Origin: an uncultured Bacteroides sp.
GTDB lineage: Bacteria; Bacteroidota; Bacteroidia; Bacteroidales; Bacteroidaceae
Length of the DNA: 61,101 nucleotides
Direction: 5' to 3'
NCBI GenBank assembly: GCA_949285075.1
Contig: CASDXF010000015.1
Coordinates: 1-61,101, forward strand
The first letter of the stretch is position 1. Every line of letters starts with the position of its first letter. Of the stretch, positions 8,604 through 17,085 are shown piece after piece. Made by a program: the position numbers and the translations under genes. Under the pieces are notes generated by a model that ran no database searches, was not told the DNA's origin, and was given only the letters and a program-made list of their open reading frames with translations.

Positions 8604-10433
8604 ATGAAGACATTTGAAGAGCTTGGCGTTTCTCCGGAGATACGTAAAGCAATTGAAGAGATGGGGTACGAATATCCCATGCCGGTACAAGAAGAAGTAA
8701 TCCCATACCTCTTGGGTAACAACAACGATGTGGTCGCTCTCGCGCAGACGGGAACAGGAAAGACCGCGGCCTTTGGCCTGCCCCTGCTTCAACGGACGGA
8801 CGTGAGCAACAAGATTCCGCAATCGCTTATCCTATGCCCCACGCGCGAGCTGTGCTTGCAGATAGCGGGCGACCTGAACGACTATTCCAAATACATCGAC
8901 GGCCTGAAAGTACTCCCCGTGTACGGAGGCTCGTCCATCGAAAGCCAGATAAAAAGCCTGAAGCGGGGCGTACACATCATCGTGGCCACTCCGGGACGAC
9001 TGCTTGACCTGATGCGGCGCAAGACAGTATCGTTGGCCACCATCCACAACGTGGTGATGGACGAGGCCGACGAGATGCTGAACATGGGATTCACCGAAGA
9101 CATCAACGCCATTCTGGCCGACGTGCCCGAGGACCGGAACACGCTCCTCTTCTCGGCCACCATGAGCCCGGAGATTTCGCGCATCTCCAAGAACTACCTG
9201 CACGACGCGAAGGAAATCGTCATCGGACGCAAGAACGAGGGGACGAGCAGCGTGAAGCACGTAGTATACACCGTACACGCCAAAGACAAGTACGAGGCGC
9301 TGAAACGCATCGTAGACTACTATCCAAACATATACGGCATCATCTTCTGCCGAACCCGTAAGGAAACGCAGGAAATAGCCGACAAGCTGATGCAGGAAGG
9401 ATACAACGCCGACGCGCTGCACGGCGACCTGTCGCAGGCGCAACGCGACGTGGTGATGCAGAAGTTCCGCATCCGCAACCTGCAACTGCTAGTGGCCACC
9501 GACGTGGCGGCCCGCGGACTGGACGTGGACGACCTGACGCACGTCATCAACTACGGACTGCCCGACGACACCGAAAGCTACACGCACCGAAGCGGACGTA
9601 CGGGACGCGCCGGAAAGACGGGAACCTCTATCGCCATCATCAACCTGCGCGAGAAAGGCAAGCTGAAGGCCATCGAGCGGATTATCAACAAGCAGTTCCA
9701 ACCCGGACAGATTCCCACGGCCACCGAAATCTGCCAGAAGCAGCTGATTAAGGTCATAGACGACTTGGAGAAGGTAAAGGTGAACGAAGAGGAAATCAAC
9801 GAGTTCATGCCGGAAATCTACCGCAAGCTGGAATGGCTGAACAAGGAAGATTTGATTAAGCGGGTGGTTTCACACGAGTTCAACCGGTTCTCCGAATACT
9901 ACCGCGGACGGGCGGAAATAGAACAGCCCACAGAAAGCGGCAAGAAGGGAAAGAAGGAAAAAGGAAAGGAGAAAGGCAAGAGCAAAGGAGAAAGCCGGGA
10001 GAAGAGAAGCCGCAAGGCGGAACCGGGATACACACGGCTCTTCATCAATCTGGGAAGGACGGACAACATCACGCCAAACGAGCTGATAGGACTGCTGAAC
10101 GACAACGCGCACGGACGCGTCGAGGTAGGACGCATCGACATCATGCAGAACTTCTCTTTCTTCGAAGTGGCAGAACGGGACACAAGAACCACACTGAAGG
10201 CGATGAACCGCCTGAAGTGGCACGGAAGGCCGGTATCGGTAGAAATAACCGAAGACGACAGCAAGGCCTCGCAACGCCCCGCGAAGAGTTCAGGAAAGAA
10301 GAGAGAGAGAGGCGGCCGGAAGGAGGAAGCGGTCGCGGCTCCGAAGAAAGACGACTGGAAACAGTTCTTCCAACAAGGAAACAACTTCAACGATGACGGA
10401 GGAGAATGGACGAAGAAGAAAAAGAAGAAATGA
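8604..10433 (+). CDS. DEAD-box ATP-dependent RNA helicase with DbpA-type RNA-binding domain
   Basis: An ATP-dependent RNA helicase, likely acting in ribosome assembly or cold-linked RNA remodelling. The 609-aa protein has all core motifs in order: Q motif region, AQTGTGKT (motif I), PTREL (Ia), TPGR (Ib), DEAD (II), SAT (III) and HRSGRTGRAG (VI). After the two RecA-like domains (about residues 1-370) there is a linker, a low-complexity Lys/Glu block around residues 445-470, and a DbpA/CsdA-type RNA-binding domain (about 475-555). The tail is very basic and ends in a run of six lysines. It is monocistronic, with its own promoter element and a strong terminator. The CsdA/DeaD-DbpA subgroup assignment is secure; the RNA target is not. 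Confidence 0.95.
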   Translation: MKTFEELGVSPEIRKAIEEMGYEYPMPVQEEVIPYLLGNNNDVVALAQTGTGKTAAFGLPLLQRTDVSNKIPQSLILCPTRELCLQIAGDLNDYSKYIDGLKVLPVYGGSSIESQIKSLKRGVHIIVATPGRLLDLMRRKTVSLATIHNVVMDEADEMLNMGFTEDINAILADVPEDRNTLLFSATMSPEISRISKNYLHDAKEIVIGRKNEGTSSVKHVVYTVHAKDKYEALKRIVDYYPNIYGIIFCRTRKETQEIADKLMQEGYNADALHGDLSQAQRDVVMQKFRIRNLQLLVATDVAARGLDVDDLTHVINYGLPDDTESYTHRSGRTGRAGKTGTSIAIINLREKGKLKAIERIINKQFQPGQIPTATEICQKQLIKVIDDLEKVKVNEEEINEFMPEIYRKLEWLNKEDLIKRVVSHEFNRFSEYYRGRAEIEQPTESGKKGKKEKGKEKGKSKGESREKRSRKAEPGYTRLFINLGRTDNITPNELIGLLNDNAHGRVEVGRIDIMQNFSFFEVAERDTRTTLKAMNRLKWHGRPVSVEITEDDSKASQRPAKSSGKKRERGGRKEEAVAAPKKDDWKQFFQQGNNFNDDGGEWTKKKKKK

Positions 10434-10464
10434 GGTTACCCACAAGTAACAAGGCATAAACCAA

Positions 10465-10510
10465 ACACGGAAGGCGCGAGCGCGTAAAGGCTTGCGCCTT
10501 CCGTGTTTTT
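10465..10510. terminator. Bidirectional intrinsic terminator
   Basis: A 13-bp perfect stem, ACACGGAAGGCGC (10465-10477) with GCGCCTTCCGTGT (10494-10506), followed by T on the plus strand and by a T-rich stretch on the minus strand. It serves the convergent helicase and lipoprotein genes. Confidence 0.85.
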
Positions 10511-10535
10511 ACACGTCAAGTCCCCGCGGGCCCGC

Positions 10536-11297
10536 TCAACGGAACAGAGCGGCGAAATCCTCCCCGGCTTTCAGGGCGCACGAGAGCACATCTCCGCCGG
10601 GATGCCTGTACTTCGGATTCCAGTATCCGCCCCGCTGAACGATGGTCTGCTCGCGGAAGCCGATGCCGCTCGAAACGTCCGTCCAGTAGAGCCGCCAACG
10701 CGAGAGGTAATAGACCACGGAGGAATAGGAACCGCCGCCTATCAAAGGTCCCGCAGACGCGGTGTTACCCATCACCAGACTGACATGATAGGGAGAAGGC
10801 AAGGTAGCCTGAGTATAAGAATTCCTATCGAGAGAGAAAGCGACCCCGTCGTTTACTATCACCAAATCGATGCGGTTCGCCTTGCAGAGAGAGTCAAGCC
10901 GCTCGTCAGGATAGGCTTCCGCGTCGCCTATCTCGAACACGTCGGCACGCTCACGCAACACCCCGCCCGCCTTAATGGAGGCCACCTGACTATAAAACCA
11001 GTTGCGAGTGTCTCCTTTCACGACGCTTTGGTCCGCCCCATTCCCATTTATCGAGGAGCTTCCATACGACACTTCCACGAACGGCTCGGTCAGGTCATCC
11101 CTTTCCGCCACGCTGTCCACCCGATTCACCAACAAGACGCGAAGCCCCTTCACCGGAATCGTTTCCTCCTTCACCGGCACGGAGTCCGTTCCCTCACGGC
11201 TCAACGTCTCCGTAGGGACCTTATAGCTCGCGTAGCAGCCGCCAAGCGAGACAAGCAGGCATAGCAATACGCCGCCATTACTGTACATCTTTCTCAT
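10536..11297 (-). CDS. Uncharacterised lipoprotein, tandem copy A
   Basis: I do not recognise the family. The 253-aa product has a lipoprotein signal peptide with lipobox SLGGC and no further membrane segment, so it should be a surface or periplasmic lipoprotein. It contains a beta-rich core with motifs LRVLLVNRVDSVAERDDL and VVYYLSRWRLYWTD and ends in GEDFAALFR. The neighbouring gene at 11337-12098 encodes a protein of exactly the same length. The two are nearly identical over the first 75 and last 60 residues but diverge in the middle (about residues 78-195). The 39-nt gap suggests co-transcription, with this copy second. It is followed by the bidirectional terminator. Confidence 0.8.
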   Translation of the reverse strand: MRKMYSNGGVLLCLLVSLGGCYASYKVPTETLSREGTDSVPVKEETIPVKGLRVLLVNRVDSVAERDDLTEPFVEVSYGSSSINGNGADQSVVKGDTRNWFYSQVASIKAGGVLRERADVFEIGDAEAYPDERLDSLCKANRIDLVIVNDGVAFSLDRNSYTQATLPSPYHVSLVMGNTASAGPLIGGGSYSSVVYYLSRWRLYWTDVSSGIGFREQTIVQRGGYWNPKYRHPGGDVLSCALKAGEDFAALFR

Positions 11298-11336
11298 ATC
11301 TTCTCCTTTCTTTAATATCGGTTTACAGACTACACT

Positions 11337-12098
11337 TTAGCGGAACAGAGCGGCGAAATCCTCCCCGGCTTTCAGGGCGCACGAGAGCACGTCTCCACCG
11401 GGATGCCTGCGCTTCGGATTCCAGTATCCGCCCCGCTGAACGATGGTCTGCTCGCGGAAGCCGGCGCCGCTCGAAGCGTCTGTCCAGTAAAGCCGCCAAC
11501 GCGAGAGGTAATAGACCACGGAGGAATAAGAACCGCCGCCTACAGGAAGATTCGGAGAAAAGTCCGTGTTTCCACTAATTACAGAGGTGTGATAAGTAGT
11601 AGGCATGGAAAGGTGAGAATAGAAATCTTGATTTACGGAGAACATGACTCCGTCGTTCACTATCACCAAGTCTATACGATTCTTCCGGCATAGGGAATCG
11701 AAACGCTCGTCAGGGTAAACACCCGCATCAGCTATCTCTAACACGTCGGCGTACTCCCTCAAACCATCGCCCGCCTTAATGGAGGCCACCTGACCATAAA
11801 ACCAGTTACGGGTGTCTCCTTTCACAGTTTCATGCAGCGTACCGCTCCCCCAGTGCATCTGTGAACTTCCAGACTGTATTTCCACGAACGGCTCGGTCAG
11901 GTCATCCCTTTCCGCCACGCTGTCCACTCGATTCACCAACAAGACGCGAAGCCCCTTCACCGGAATCGTTTCCTCCTTCACCGGCACGGAGTCCGTTCCC
12001 TCACGGCTCACCGTCTCCGTAGGGACCTTATAGCTCGCGTAGCAGCCGCCAAGCGAGAGGAAGCATGGAAGGAGCAGAATCAGCGGAATTATTCTCAT
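11337..12098 (-). CDS. Uncharacterised lipoprotein, tandem copy B
   Basis: Paralogue of the 10536-11297 product and the same length, 253 aa. The signal peptide ends in the same SLGGC lipobox. The mature N-terminus through DSVAERDDLTEPFVE and the C-terminus from GGGSYSSVVYYLSRW are almost identical to copy A. The central part, including residues such as MHWGSGTLHE and SPNLPVGG, has diverged. No catalytic motif is visible and I assign no function. It is the upstream gene of the pair. I see no convincing -33/-7 promoter, only an AT-rich stretch before the ATG. The pattern of identical ends and a variable centre suggests recent duplication with gene conversion. Confidence 0.8.
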   Translation of the reverse strand: MRIIPLILLLPCFLSLGGCYASYKVPTETVSREGTDSVPVKEETIPVKGLRVLLVNRVDSVAERDDLTEPFVEIQSGSSQMHWGSGTLHETVKGDTRNWFYGQVASIKAGDGLREYADVLEIADAGVYPDERFDSLCRKNRIDLVIVNDGVMFSVNQDFYSHLSMPTTYHTSVISGNTDFSPNLPVGGGSYSSVVYYLSRWRLYWTDASSGAGFREQTIVQRGGYWNPKRRHPGGDVLSCALKAGEDFAALFR

Positions 12099-12306
12099 AG
12101 CACACTATATTTTAATGGATTAATAATAACCTTATACGATATGCCGGACGAGATTTTCGGGCAAGGCGAATCCGAGCCGGAAGGGCCTCTAAAATAGAGA
12201 ACACCCAATCGGCGGAAATGGTTCATGAAAAATACGGGGAGAAATGGACTTGAAGCTAACCTCCCTCTAAACAAGCAAGTTGACCAGACCGAAACAGAGC
12301 CACGAG

Positions 12307-12386
12307 AAACAGCGCTACGGCTCGGGTCAGACAGGGCTGTCTGTCGCGACAGACAGGGCAGCGGCTCACGACAGACAGGGCCACGG
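12307..12386. repeat. Modular 22-nt repeat array 2 (four modules)
   Basis: Modules begin at 12307, 12329, 12351 and 12373. This array is atypical: its separators are CTCGGGTC, GTCGCGAC and CTCACGAC, and three modules begin AGACAGGG, so the GTCGCGAC palindrome replaces CTCGCGAG. It lies in the 353-nt gap between lipoprotein copy B and the YjbR gene; the rest of that gap shows nothing recognisable. Confidence 0.8.
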
Positions 12387-12451
12387 CTCATGCGGGGACA
12401 GGAGCCGAAAAGTCAGCCCCGCCCGCACGGCGATTCTTCATCTCCGGTAGC

Positions 12452-12832
12452 TCATCCTTCGTCCGGCTCTATCGCCTTGCGAACACGAACCGGCAGCGAC
12501 TGCCACACCAGCCAATAGGAGGTTACGACAAGCTCCTTGATTTTATCGTCGGGCACGTCACTGTTGAAATAGACATCGTTCCATATCCGCTTGTTCATGT
12601 GCCAAGCCGGACGGACTCCGTCGTAGTTCAACCGCAAATTAAAGGCCTCCTCCGAAGTCGACTTGAGGCAGCAACAGTCAAACACATCGATGTTGACATA
12701 ACAAAACCACTTGTGCCCGATATAAAAGCAAAGCACGTTGCGGCTATACGGGTCTTTTAGTGAGGTGAAGGGCATCTTCTCCGTCACGTGGGGCAGGGAA
12801 AGGCAAAAGTCCCTGAACTCTTCTACATTCAT
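12452..12832 (-). CDS. MmcQ/YjbR family protein
   Basis: A small protein of the MmcQ/YjbR family, which has a CyaY-like (double-wing) fold. The biochemical role is poorly defined; members have been annotated as DNA-binding. The start chosen is the ATG giving MNVEEFRDFCLSLP (126 aa), because the family begins at this helix. An upstream in-frame TTG would add 14 unrelated residues, and the preceding codon is also ATG. Family hallmarks are the SLPHVTEKMPF segment, KWFCYVN, and a C-terminal SYWLVWQSLP helix. It is monocistronic, divergent from the mechanosensitive channel gene, with a TATCTTCG -7-like element upstream. Confidence 0.85.
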   Translation of the reverse strand: MNVEEFRDFCLSLPHVTEKMPFTSLKDPYSRNVLCFYIGHKWFCYVNIDVFDCCCLKSTSEEAFNLRLNYDGVRPAWHMNKRIWNDVYFNSDVPDDKIKELVVTSYWLVWQSLPVRVRKAIEPDEG

Positions 12833-12894
12833 CATTTTCCGGTATCGTTTTACATTGCAGGCCGGAAACGTCAAGCGCCTCCGGCATCACAGCG

Positions 12895-12902
12895 CGAAGA
12901 TA
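12895..12902 (-). promoter_or_regulatory. Candidate -7 element for the YjbR gene
   Basis: TATCTTCG on the minus strand, 63 nt before the chosen ATG; no well-placed -33 element was found. Confidence 0.35.
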
Positions 12903-12991
12903 CACAAAAAAGGGAAACGAGAGCGCAATGTAAACCTTTATACCTGTTCTTGCGTTATATGAACGTATTCTATCCATTAAATAATAAAGAC

Positions 12992-14209
12992 ATGCAAAGT
13001 TTAGGAAGCAGGATGAACGACATCCTGACAAGCTGGGGGATACCCTCCGGAGTGGCGAACACGTTTGACGAGACGGTCGTGGCGGCACTGTTGGTGGCTT
13101 TGGCCATCGGCGTCAATTACCTGTGCCAGACCTTCCTCGTGGGAGGCGCGAGGCGCTACGCAGACCGCTCCTCGAAGATATGGAACAAGTCGCTGATGAA
13201 TCATAAGGTAGTGTATCACCTGATACACGTCATCCCCGGGCTGCTCATCTACTATCTGCTGCCTCTGGCCTTCGTAAAGGGAAAGGAGGCGCTGGTTATC
13301 TCGCAGCGGGTGTGCGAGGTGTACATCATCGTTTCCATACTGCTCACCATCAACGGGGTCATCCTGACGCTGCTCGACATCTACAACTCGAAGGAGAAGC
13401 AGAAAAGCCGTCCGCTAAAGGGGTTCGCGCAGGTGCTGCAAGTGCTGCTGTTCTTCGTGGGCGGCATCCTGATTGTAGCCACCCTGATGGACAAGTCGGC
13501 CCTGAAGCTCCTCGCCGGACTGGGCGCCTCGGCCGCCGTACTGATGCTCGTGTTCAAGGACAGCATCTTGGGCCTCGTGGCGGGCGTGCAGCTCTCCGCC
13601 AACGACATGCTGCGCATCGGCGACTGGGTGACGCTGCCCAACGGCTCGGCCGACGGCATCGTGCAGGAAATCACGCTGAACACCGTCAAGATACAGAACT
13701 GGGACAACACCATCTCCACCGTCCCGCCCTACACGCTGGTCAGCAACCCGTTCCGCAACTGGCGGGGCATGCAGGAAAGCGGCGGGAGGCAGGTAGACAA
13801 GAAGATAAGCCTCGACCTGAACACCGTGCGCTTCTGCACGCCCGACATGCTCGAACGCTATCGCCAGACCATCTCACTGTTGGCCGACTATCGCCCCGCC
13901 GAAGGGGAAACGCCCACCAACTCGCAAGTCTACCGCGTCTACATCGACCGCTACCTGAGCGGCCATCCGATGGTCAATCAGGACTTGGACCTCATCGTCA
14001 GCCAGAAAGAACCTAACGCCTACGGGCTTCCCGTCAGGGTCTACTTCTTCGTGCGCGACAAGGCGTGGAGGAGGTACGAGCGTATCCAGTCCGACATCTT
14101 CGACCATCTGCTGGCTATGGCTCCCCTGTTCGGCCTGAAGCTCTACCAACTCTCGGCCGACGTCCCGAACGGGCCAGAAGCCGCCGGAGTCCAAAAATCG
14201 GAGAGTTAG
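12992..14209 (+). CDS. Mechanosensitive ion channel, YbdG/MscM-like MscS family
   Basis: An inner-membrane channel that opens on membrane tension and protects against osmotic downshock. The start is set at the ATG at 12992 (MQSLGSRMND, 405 aa, close to the 415 aa of E. coli YbdG). Longer in-frame starts run into the divergent YjbR gene. There are about five membrane segments between residues 25 and 205. The MscS pore helix region follows (LLAGLGASAAVLMLVFKDSILGLVAGVQL), then the beta domain (IGDWVTLPNGSADGIVQEITL), with a YbdG-type C-terminal cytoplasmic domain. It is followed directly by the promoter of the next gene without an obvious terminator. Confidence 0.92.
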   Translation: MQSLGSRMNDILTSWGIPSGVANTFDETVVAALLVALAIGVNYLCQTFLVGGARRYADRSSKIWNKSLMNHKVVYHLIHVIPGLLIYYLLPLAFVKGKEALVISQRVCEVYIIVSILLTINGVILTLLDIYNSKEKQKSRPLKGFAQVLQVLLFFVGGILIVATLMDKSALKLLAGLGASAAVLMLVFKDSILGLVAGVQLSANDMLRIGDWVTLPNGSADGIVQEITLNTVKIQNWDNTISTVPPYTLVSNPFRNWRGMQESGGRQVDKKISLDLNTVRFCTPDMLERYRQTISLLADYRPAEGETPTNSQVYRVYIDRYLSGHPMVNQDLDLIVSQKEPNAYGLPVRVYFFVRDKAWRRYERIQSDIFDHLLAMAPLFGLKLYQLSADVPNGPEAAGVQKSES

Positions 14210-14233
14210 CGGAGCGGAACGGCGAATTCGCCG

Positions 14234-14241
14234 TATCTTTG
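14234..14241 (+). promoter_or_regulatory. -7 element immediately upstream of the QueG-like gene
   Basis: TATCTTTG is a perfect TAnnTTTG followed by CCCGCGG. The predicted start of transcription is around 14247, only 2-3 nt from the ATG at 14250. The mRNA would be nearly leaderless unless translation starts at the second Met (14262). Confidence 0.55.
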
Positions 14242-14249
14242 CCCGCGGA

Positions 14250-14942
14250 ATGAAAACGAACATGCATACGGTTTTAAATCGGGAAATAGAAGAATGGCTC
14301 GGCGGAAAGGTCGACTTCATCCGCTTTGTAGACATCTCCGCGCTGAACTTCAGGCAGAACAGAGGGATGCCGAGAGCCATACTGATAGGGATTGCCGTAG
14401 ACCCCGGATTCCTTCAGGCGGTAGCTTCCAATCCCGACTACGCGCATACCTCCGACGACGAATACGCGCGGACCGAAAGCCGGGCGGGAGCGACGGCCGA
14501 CGGACTGGCCGCCTTCCTCGCCGGGAGAGGCTACAAGGCCCTTTCGCAGTCGGACGGCGGACTATTGGCCGAGAACGCCTTTGACTTCGCCACCAAGACC
14601 TCCGCACTGCCGCACAAGACCATCGCCACGCTAAGCGGCTCGGGGTGGATTGGCAAGAACAACCTGTTTGTCACAGCCGACTACGGAGCCGCGCAATGCC
14701 TCGGCTCGGTGTTGACCGACGCTCCGCTGTCCGCGGCCGGACACGAAACCCAACCGTCCCGTTGCGGAGGATGTACCGTCTGCGCCGGCATCTGCCCCGA
14801 GAAGGCGCTGAAAGGCCACAATTGGAGCAGGGCCGTACCGAGGGACGAGATGATTAACGTGTACGCGTGCGACACGTGCCTGAAGTGCTTGGCCCACTGT
14901 CCGGCTACGCGAGCGTACGTCCGCAGGGTGTTGAGGGAGTAA
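14250..14942 (+). CDS. Double-cluster 4Fe-4S protein related to epoxyqueuosine reductase
   Basis: A 230-aa iron-sulfur protein whose C-terminal half resembles the ferredoxin part of QueG. It has two clusters of cysteines, CGGCTVCAGICP and CDTCLKCLAHCP, each with the CxxCxxCxxxCP spacing of a 4Fe-4S site. The SGSGWIGKNNLFVT segment just before them is also QueG-like. The N-terminal part is shorter than in true QueG (about 310-380 aa), so it is unlikely to be the main tRNA-modifying enzyme. It is probably a shortened paralogue with an electron-transfer or reductase role on an unknown substrate. A GNAT gene follows 32 nt later. The start is either 14250 or codon 5 at 14262, because the promoter lies so close. 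Confidence 0.8.
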   Translation: MKTNMHTVLNREIEEWLGGKVDFIRFVDISALNFRQNRGMPRAILIGIAVDPGFLQAVASNPDYAHTSDDEYARTESRAGATADGLAAFLAGRGYKALSQSDGGLLAENAFDFATKTSALPHKTIATLSGSGWIGKNNLFVTADYGAAQCLGSVLTDAPLSAAGHETQPSRCGGCTVCAGICPEKALKGHNWSRAVPRDEMINVYACDTCLKCLAHCPATRAYVRRVLRE

Positions 14943-14974
14943 GAAGCAAAAACACGTTAAACGACATAAGCGAT

Positions 14975-15496
14975 ATGGAAAGATTCACCGTGAGGCGCTG
15001 GAACGCCTCCGACGCTCACGACTTGGCGAGCGGCCTCAACAACAAAAAGATATGGGACAACTGCCGGGACTGCCTGCCCTACCCCTATACGGAAACGGAC
15101 GCGGAACGGTTTATCCGGCTCGCCGAAAGCCAAGAGCCGCAGGTCAACTATTGCATAGAGGTGGACCGGAAAGCGGCGGGAAACATCAGCTTCGAGCGGG
15201 GCGCGGACGTGGAGCGGTTCAACGCGGAACTGGGTTACTGGCTCGCCGAACCCTACTGGAACCGCGGCATCATGACCGAAGCCTTGCGCCGGACCATCCG
15301 GGACTACTTCTGCCAAACGGACGTCGAGCGGATTTACGCCAACGTCTACGCGAGCAATTCCGCCTCGGCGCGCGTACTGGAAAAGGCGGGGTTCAGGCTG
15401 TGCGGCACTCACCGAAGGGCATGCTTCAAGAACGGGCGGTTTGTCGACAGCCGTTATTACGAGCTGTTAAGGGCGGACCTTGAGTCGCGGCCTTAG
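14975..15496 (+). CDS. GNAT family N-acetyltransferase, RimJ/RimL type
   Basis: An acetyl-CoA-dependent acyltransferase, substrate unknown. The start is the ATG giving MERFTVRRWNASDAHDLA (173 aa). Any longer reading overlaps the QueG-like gene and is not part of the fold. The RimJ/RimL layout is clear: beta-alpha N-terminus, ELGYWLAEPYWNRGIMTEAL (acetyl-CoA-binding loop region), then NSASARVLEKAGF, the hallmark C-terminal motif. It is probably co-transcribed with the 4Fe-4S protein 32 nt upstream. RimJ/RimL-type enzymes acetylate protein N-termini or small amines. Confidence 0.9.
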   Translation: MERFTVRRWNASDAHDLASGLNNKKIWDNCRDCLPYPYTETDAERFIRLAESQEPQVNYCIEVDRKAAGNISFERGADVERFNAELGYWLAEPYWNRGIMTEALRRTIRDYFCQTDVERIYANVYASNSASARVLEKAGFRLCGTHRRACFKNGRFVDSRYYELLRADLESRP

Positions 15497-15605
15497 GGCC
15501 TGTCCACATTTTACGCTTAAGTGATTCGGTCAGGTCTCTTTTGAGCTTCTTTTCCGGTCTCTTTTCCCGGTTCCGCTCGTCAGATAAGCCCGAAACAGGT
15601 CTTGA

Positions 15606-15657
15606 TAAAAAGAAAAAACAGCCGGCCTTACATACAGAACCGTAAGGTCGGCTGTTT
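15606..15657 (-). terminator. Terminator of tRNA-Ser(CGA)
   Basis: A stem of about 16 bp, 15616-15631 with 15642-15657 (including CAGCCGGCCTTAC and its near-complement), followed on the minus strand by a T-rich run over 15617-15606. Confidence 0.85.
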
Positions 15658-15688
15658 CCTACAAAAGACTGGGTTTAAACGCTTTATG

Positions 15689-15775
15689 CGGAGAAAGAGG
15701 GATTCGAACCCTCGGAACAGTTACCCGTTCACCGCATTTCGAGTGCGGCCCGATCGACCACTCCGGCATCTCTCC
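15689..15775 (-). tRNA. tRNA-Ser (anticodon CGA)
   Basis: Read on the minus strand it starts GGAGAGATGCCGGAGTGG and closes with the complementary TTTCTCC plus discriminator G. The anticodon arm is CCGCACT-CGA-AATGCGG, and the T arm contains GGTTCGAATCC. The long variable arm (ACGGGTAACTGTTC) is typical of tRNA-Ser. CCA is not encoded. It reads UCG codons. It has its own promoter and terminator. Confidence 0.95.
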
Positions 15776-15833
15776 TTGTCTGTCACGTTTACACTCTGCC
15801 CCGGCCTCGCTCGCCGGACAAGCTTTCGGGCTT

Positions 15834-15865
15834 CAAAGGTATGGCTTTATCTTGAAATATACAAA
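15834..15865 (-). promoter_or_regulatory. Promoter of tRNA-Ser(CGA)
   Basis: On the minus strand TTTG (15865-15862), a 20-nt spacer and TACCTTTG (15841-15834) make an almost perfect Bacteroidota promoter about 60 nt upstream of the tRNA. Confidence 0.8.
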
Positions 15866-15991
15866 TCATTGAGAGCAAATTCACGACGGTTAACACGTCC
15901 GGAAGCGGAAAAGAAGGCCGGAGCGGAATTCATGGCGTGGCGTACGGGAAACGACCGCCTTCCATTCAGCGAAGGCCGGACGGTGTCCGTG

Positions 15992-16071
15992 GCCTCGCCC
16001 TACGGCTCGTGAGCGGTCGCCCTGTCTCTCACGAGCCGTAGCCCTTTCCATCACGAGAAATGGCCCTATCC
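15992..16071. repeat. Modular 22-nt repeat array 3 (four modules)
   Basis: Modules start at 15992, 16014, 16036 and 16058 with separators CTCGTGAG, CTCACGAG and ATCACGAG. The last module, AAATGGCCCTATCC followed by AACAACA, is the terminal module also seen in arrays 8 and 9. It lies between the divergent tRNA-Ser and AraC genes. Confidence 0.85.
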
Positions 16072-16172
16072 AACAACACGTTGAGTGACAAGGCGATAGA
16101 GCGCTCACCTACTCCACCCGGCCACGGATGAGGAAATCCCGGGGAAACGGCGAGGGCAAAGGGAAAATTCAA

Positions 16173-16180
16173 TACCTTCG
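16173..16180 (+). promoter_or_regulatory. -7-like element abutting the AraC start codon
   Basis: TACCTTCG ends 4 nt before the ATG at 16185, so transcription would begin at or next to the start codon (a leaderless mRNA). Confidence 0.4.
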
Positions 16181-16184
16181 CGGC

Positions 16185-17009
16185 ATGACTCAGGAGGGAT
16201 TCAAGTTCTACAAGCCGTGCGGAGCGCTGCGACCGTACGTCAGGTACTACTGGGCGTTCAGGAGCGACCGGCCGCTGAACGTCCTGACCTTCCCCATCGG
16301 CTGCACCCAACTCGTCTTTCACAGGGGAACGCCGCTCTACATCCCTGAACTGAACGCCCGCCAGTCGAGGCTGACCGTCAGCGGTCAGGTGAGCTTCCCC
16401 TCGCGCCTGCGCTCGGAGGGGAGCGTGGAGATGGTGGTGGCCGTGTTCAGGCCATACGGCATGAGCCTCTTCCTCAGGCCGCCCGTATCGCTGCTGCGCA
16501 ACCGGGAGGTCTCCGGCTACGACCTTGAGGACGAGGGGCTGAACGAACTGGCCGCGCGGGTATTCGACCTTGAAAGCGCGGACTCGTGCGTCGAGGCGAT
16601 AGAACGGTGGCTGACCGCACGGATGGCAGGCGGGCGCGGCCTGAAGACGGAGTACGACATGAAGCGAATCACCGCCGCCGTGGACCAACTGCTCGCCTCG
16701 CCGGAGAGCGCCACCGTCACGGCGATGGCCTCCGCCGCCTGCCTCGGCAAGAAGCAGTTTGAACGGCTGTTCAGCGAGACGGTGGGCATGAACCCTAAGG
16801 CCTACGCGAGGATAGCCCGCTTCCAGAAGTCGCTGAAGCTGTTGCAGCACCGCGAGGACTCCTTCAGTCTGGCTCAACTGGCCTACCGGTGCGGCTACGC
16901 CGACCAGTCGCACCTCATCAGGGAGTTCAGGCGGTTCAGCGGCCACACGCCCCGGTCGCTACTGAAGGTCTGCGAGCCTTACTCCGACCTGTTCACCCAC
17001 CCCGTATAA
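16185..17009 (+). CDS. AraC family transcriptional regulator
   Basis: A 274-aa regulator. Residues 1-150 form a ligand-sensing domain of the type common in Bacteroidota AraC proteins (FKFYKPCGALRPYVRYYWAF at the start). The last 110 residues are the double helix-turn-helix of AraC/XylS, with SAACLGKKQFERLFSETVGMNP and CGYADQSHLIREFRRFSGHTP. The start at 16185 is preferred over the upstream ATG at 16128, because the -7-like element lies between them and the family begins here. The gene is the first of four same-strand genes that include two acetyltransferases and a MATE exporter, so it is a natural candidate for their regulator. That link is by context only. Confidence 0.88.
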   Translation: MTQEGFKFYKPCGALRPYVRYYWAFRSDRPLNVLTFPIGCTQLVFHRGTPLYIPELNARQSRLTVSGQVSFPSRLRSEGSVEMVVAVFRPYGMSLFLRPPVSLLRNREVSGYDLEDEGLNELAARVFDLESADSCVEAIERWLTARMAGGRGLKTEYDMKRITAAVDQLLASPESATVTAMASAACLGKKQFERLFSETVGMNPKAYARIARFQKSLKLLQHREDSFSLAQLAYRCGYADQSHLIREFRRFSGHTPRSLLKVCEPYSDLFTHPV

Positions 17010-17046
17010 TGTCCCTTTTCTTCTATCCGCCGCGGGCCGTCCGCCC

Positions 17047-17054
17047 TACCTTCG
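17047..17054 (+). promoter_or_regulatory. Candidate -7 element for the CatA-like gene
   Basis: TACCTTCG followed by CGG, 31 nt before the ATG at 17086; no clean -33 element. Confidence 0.45.
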
Positions 17055-17085
17055 CGGCGTGTTTCACTAAAAGCCAACAGAAATC

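Noticed and set aside
12095-12391. 98-codon minus-strand frame upstream of lipoprotein copy B
   Set aside because: It runs through repeat array 2 and has no coding signature.
15602-16012. Plus-strand open frame over tRNA-Ser(CGA)
   Set aside because: It overlaps the tRNA, its terminator and repeat array 3; coding is implausible.
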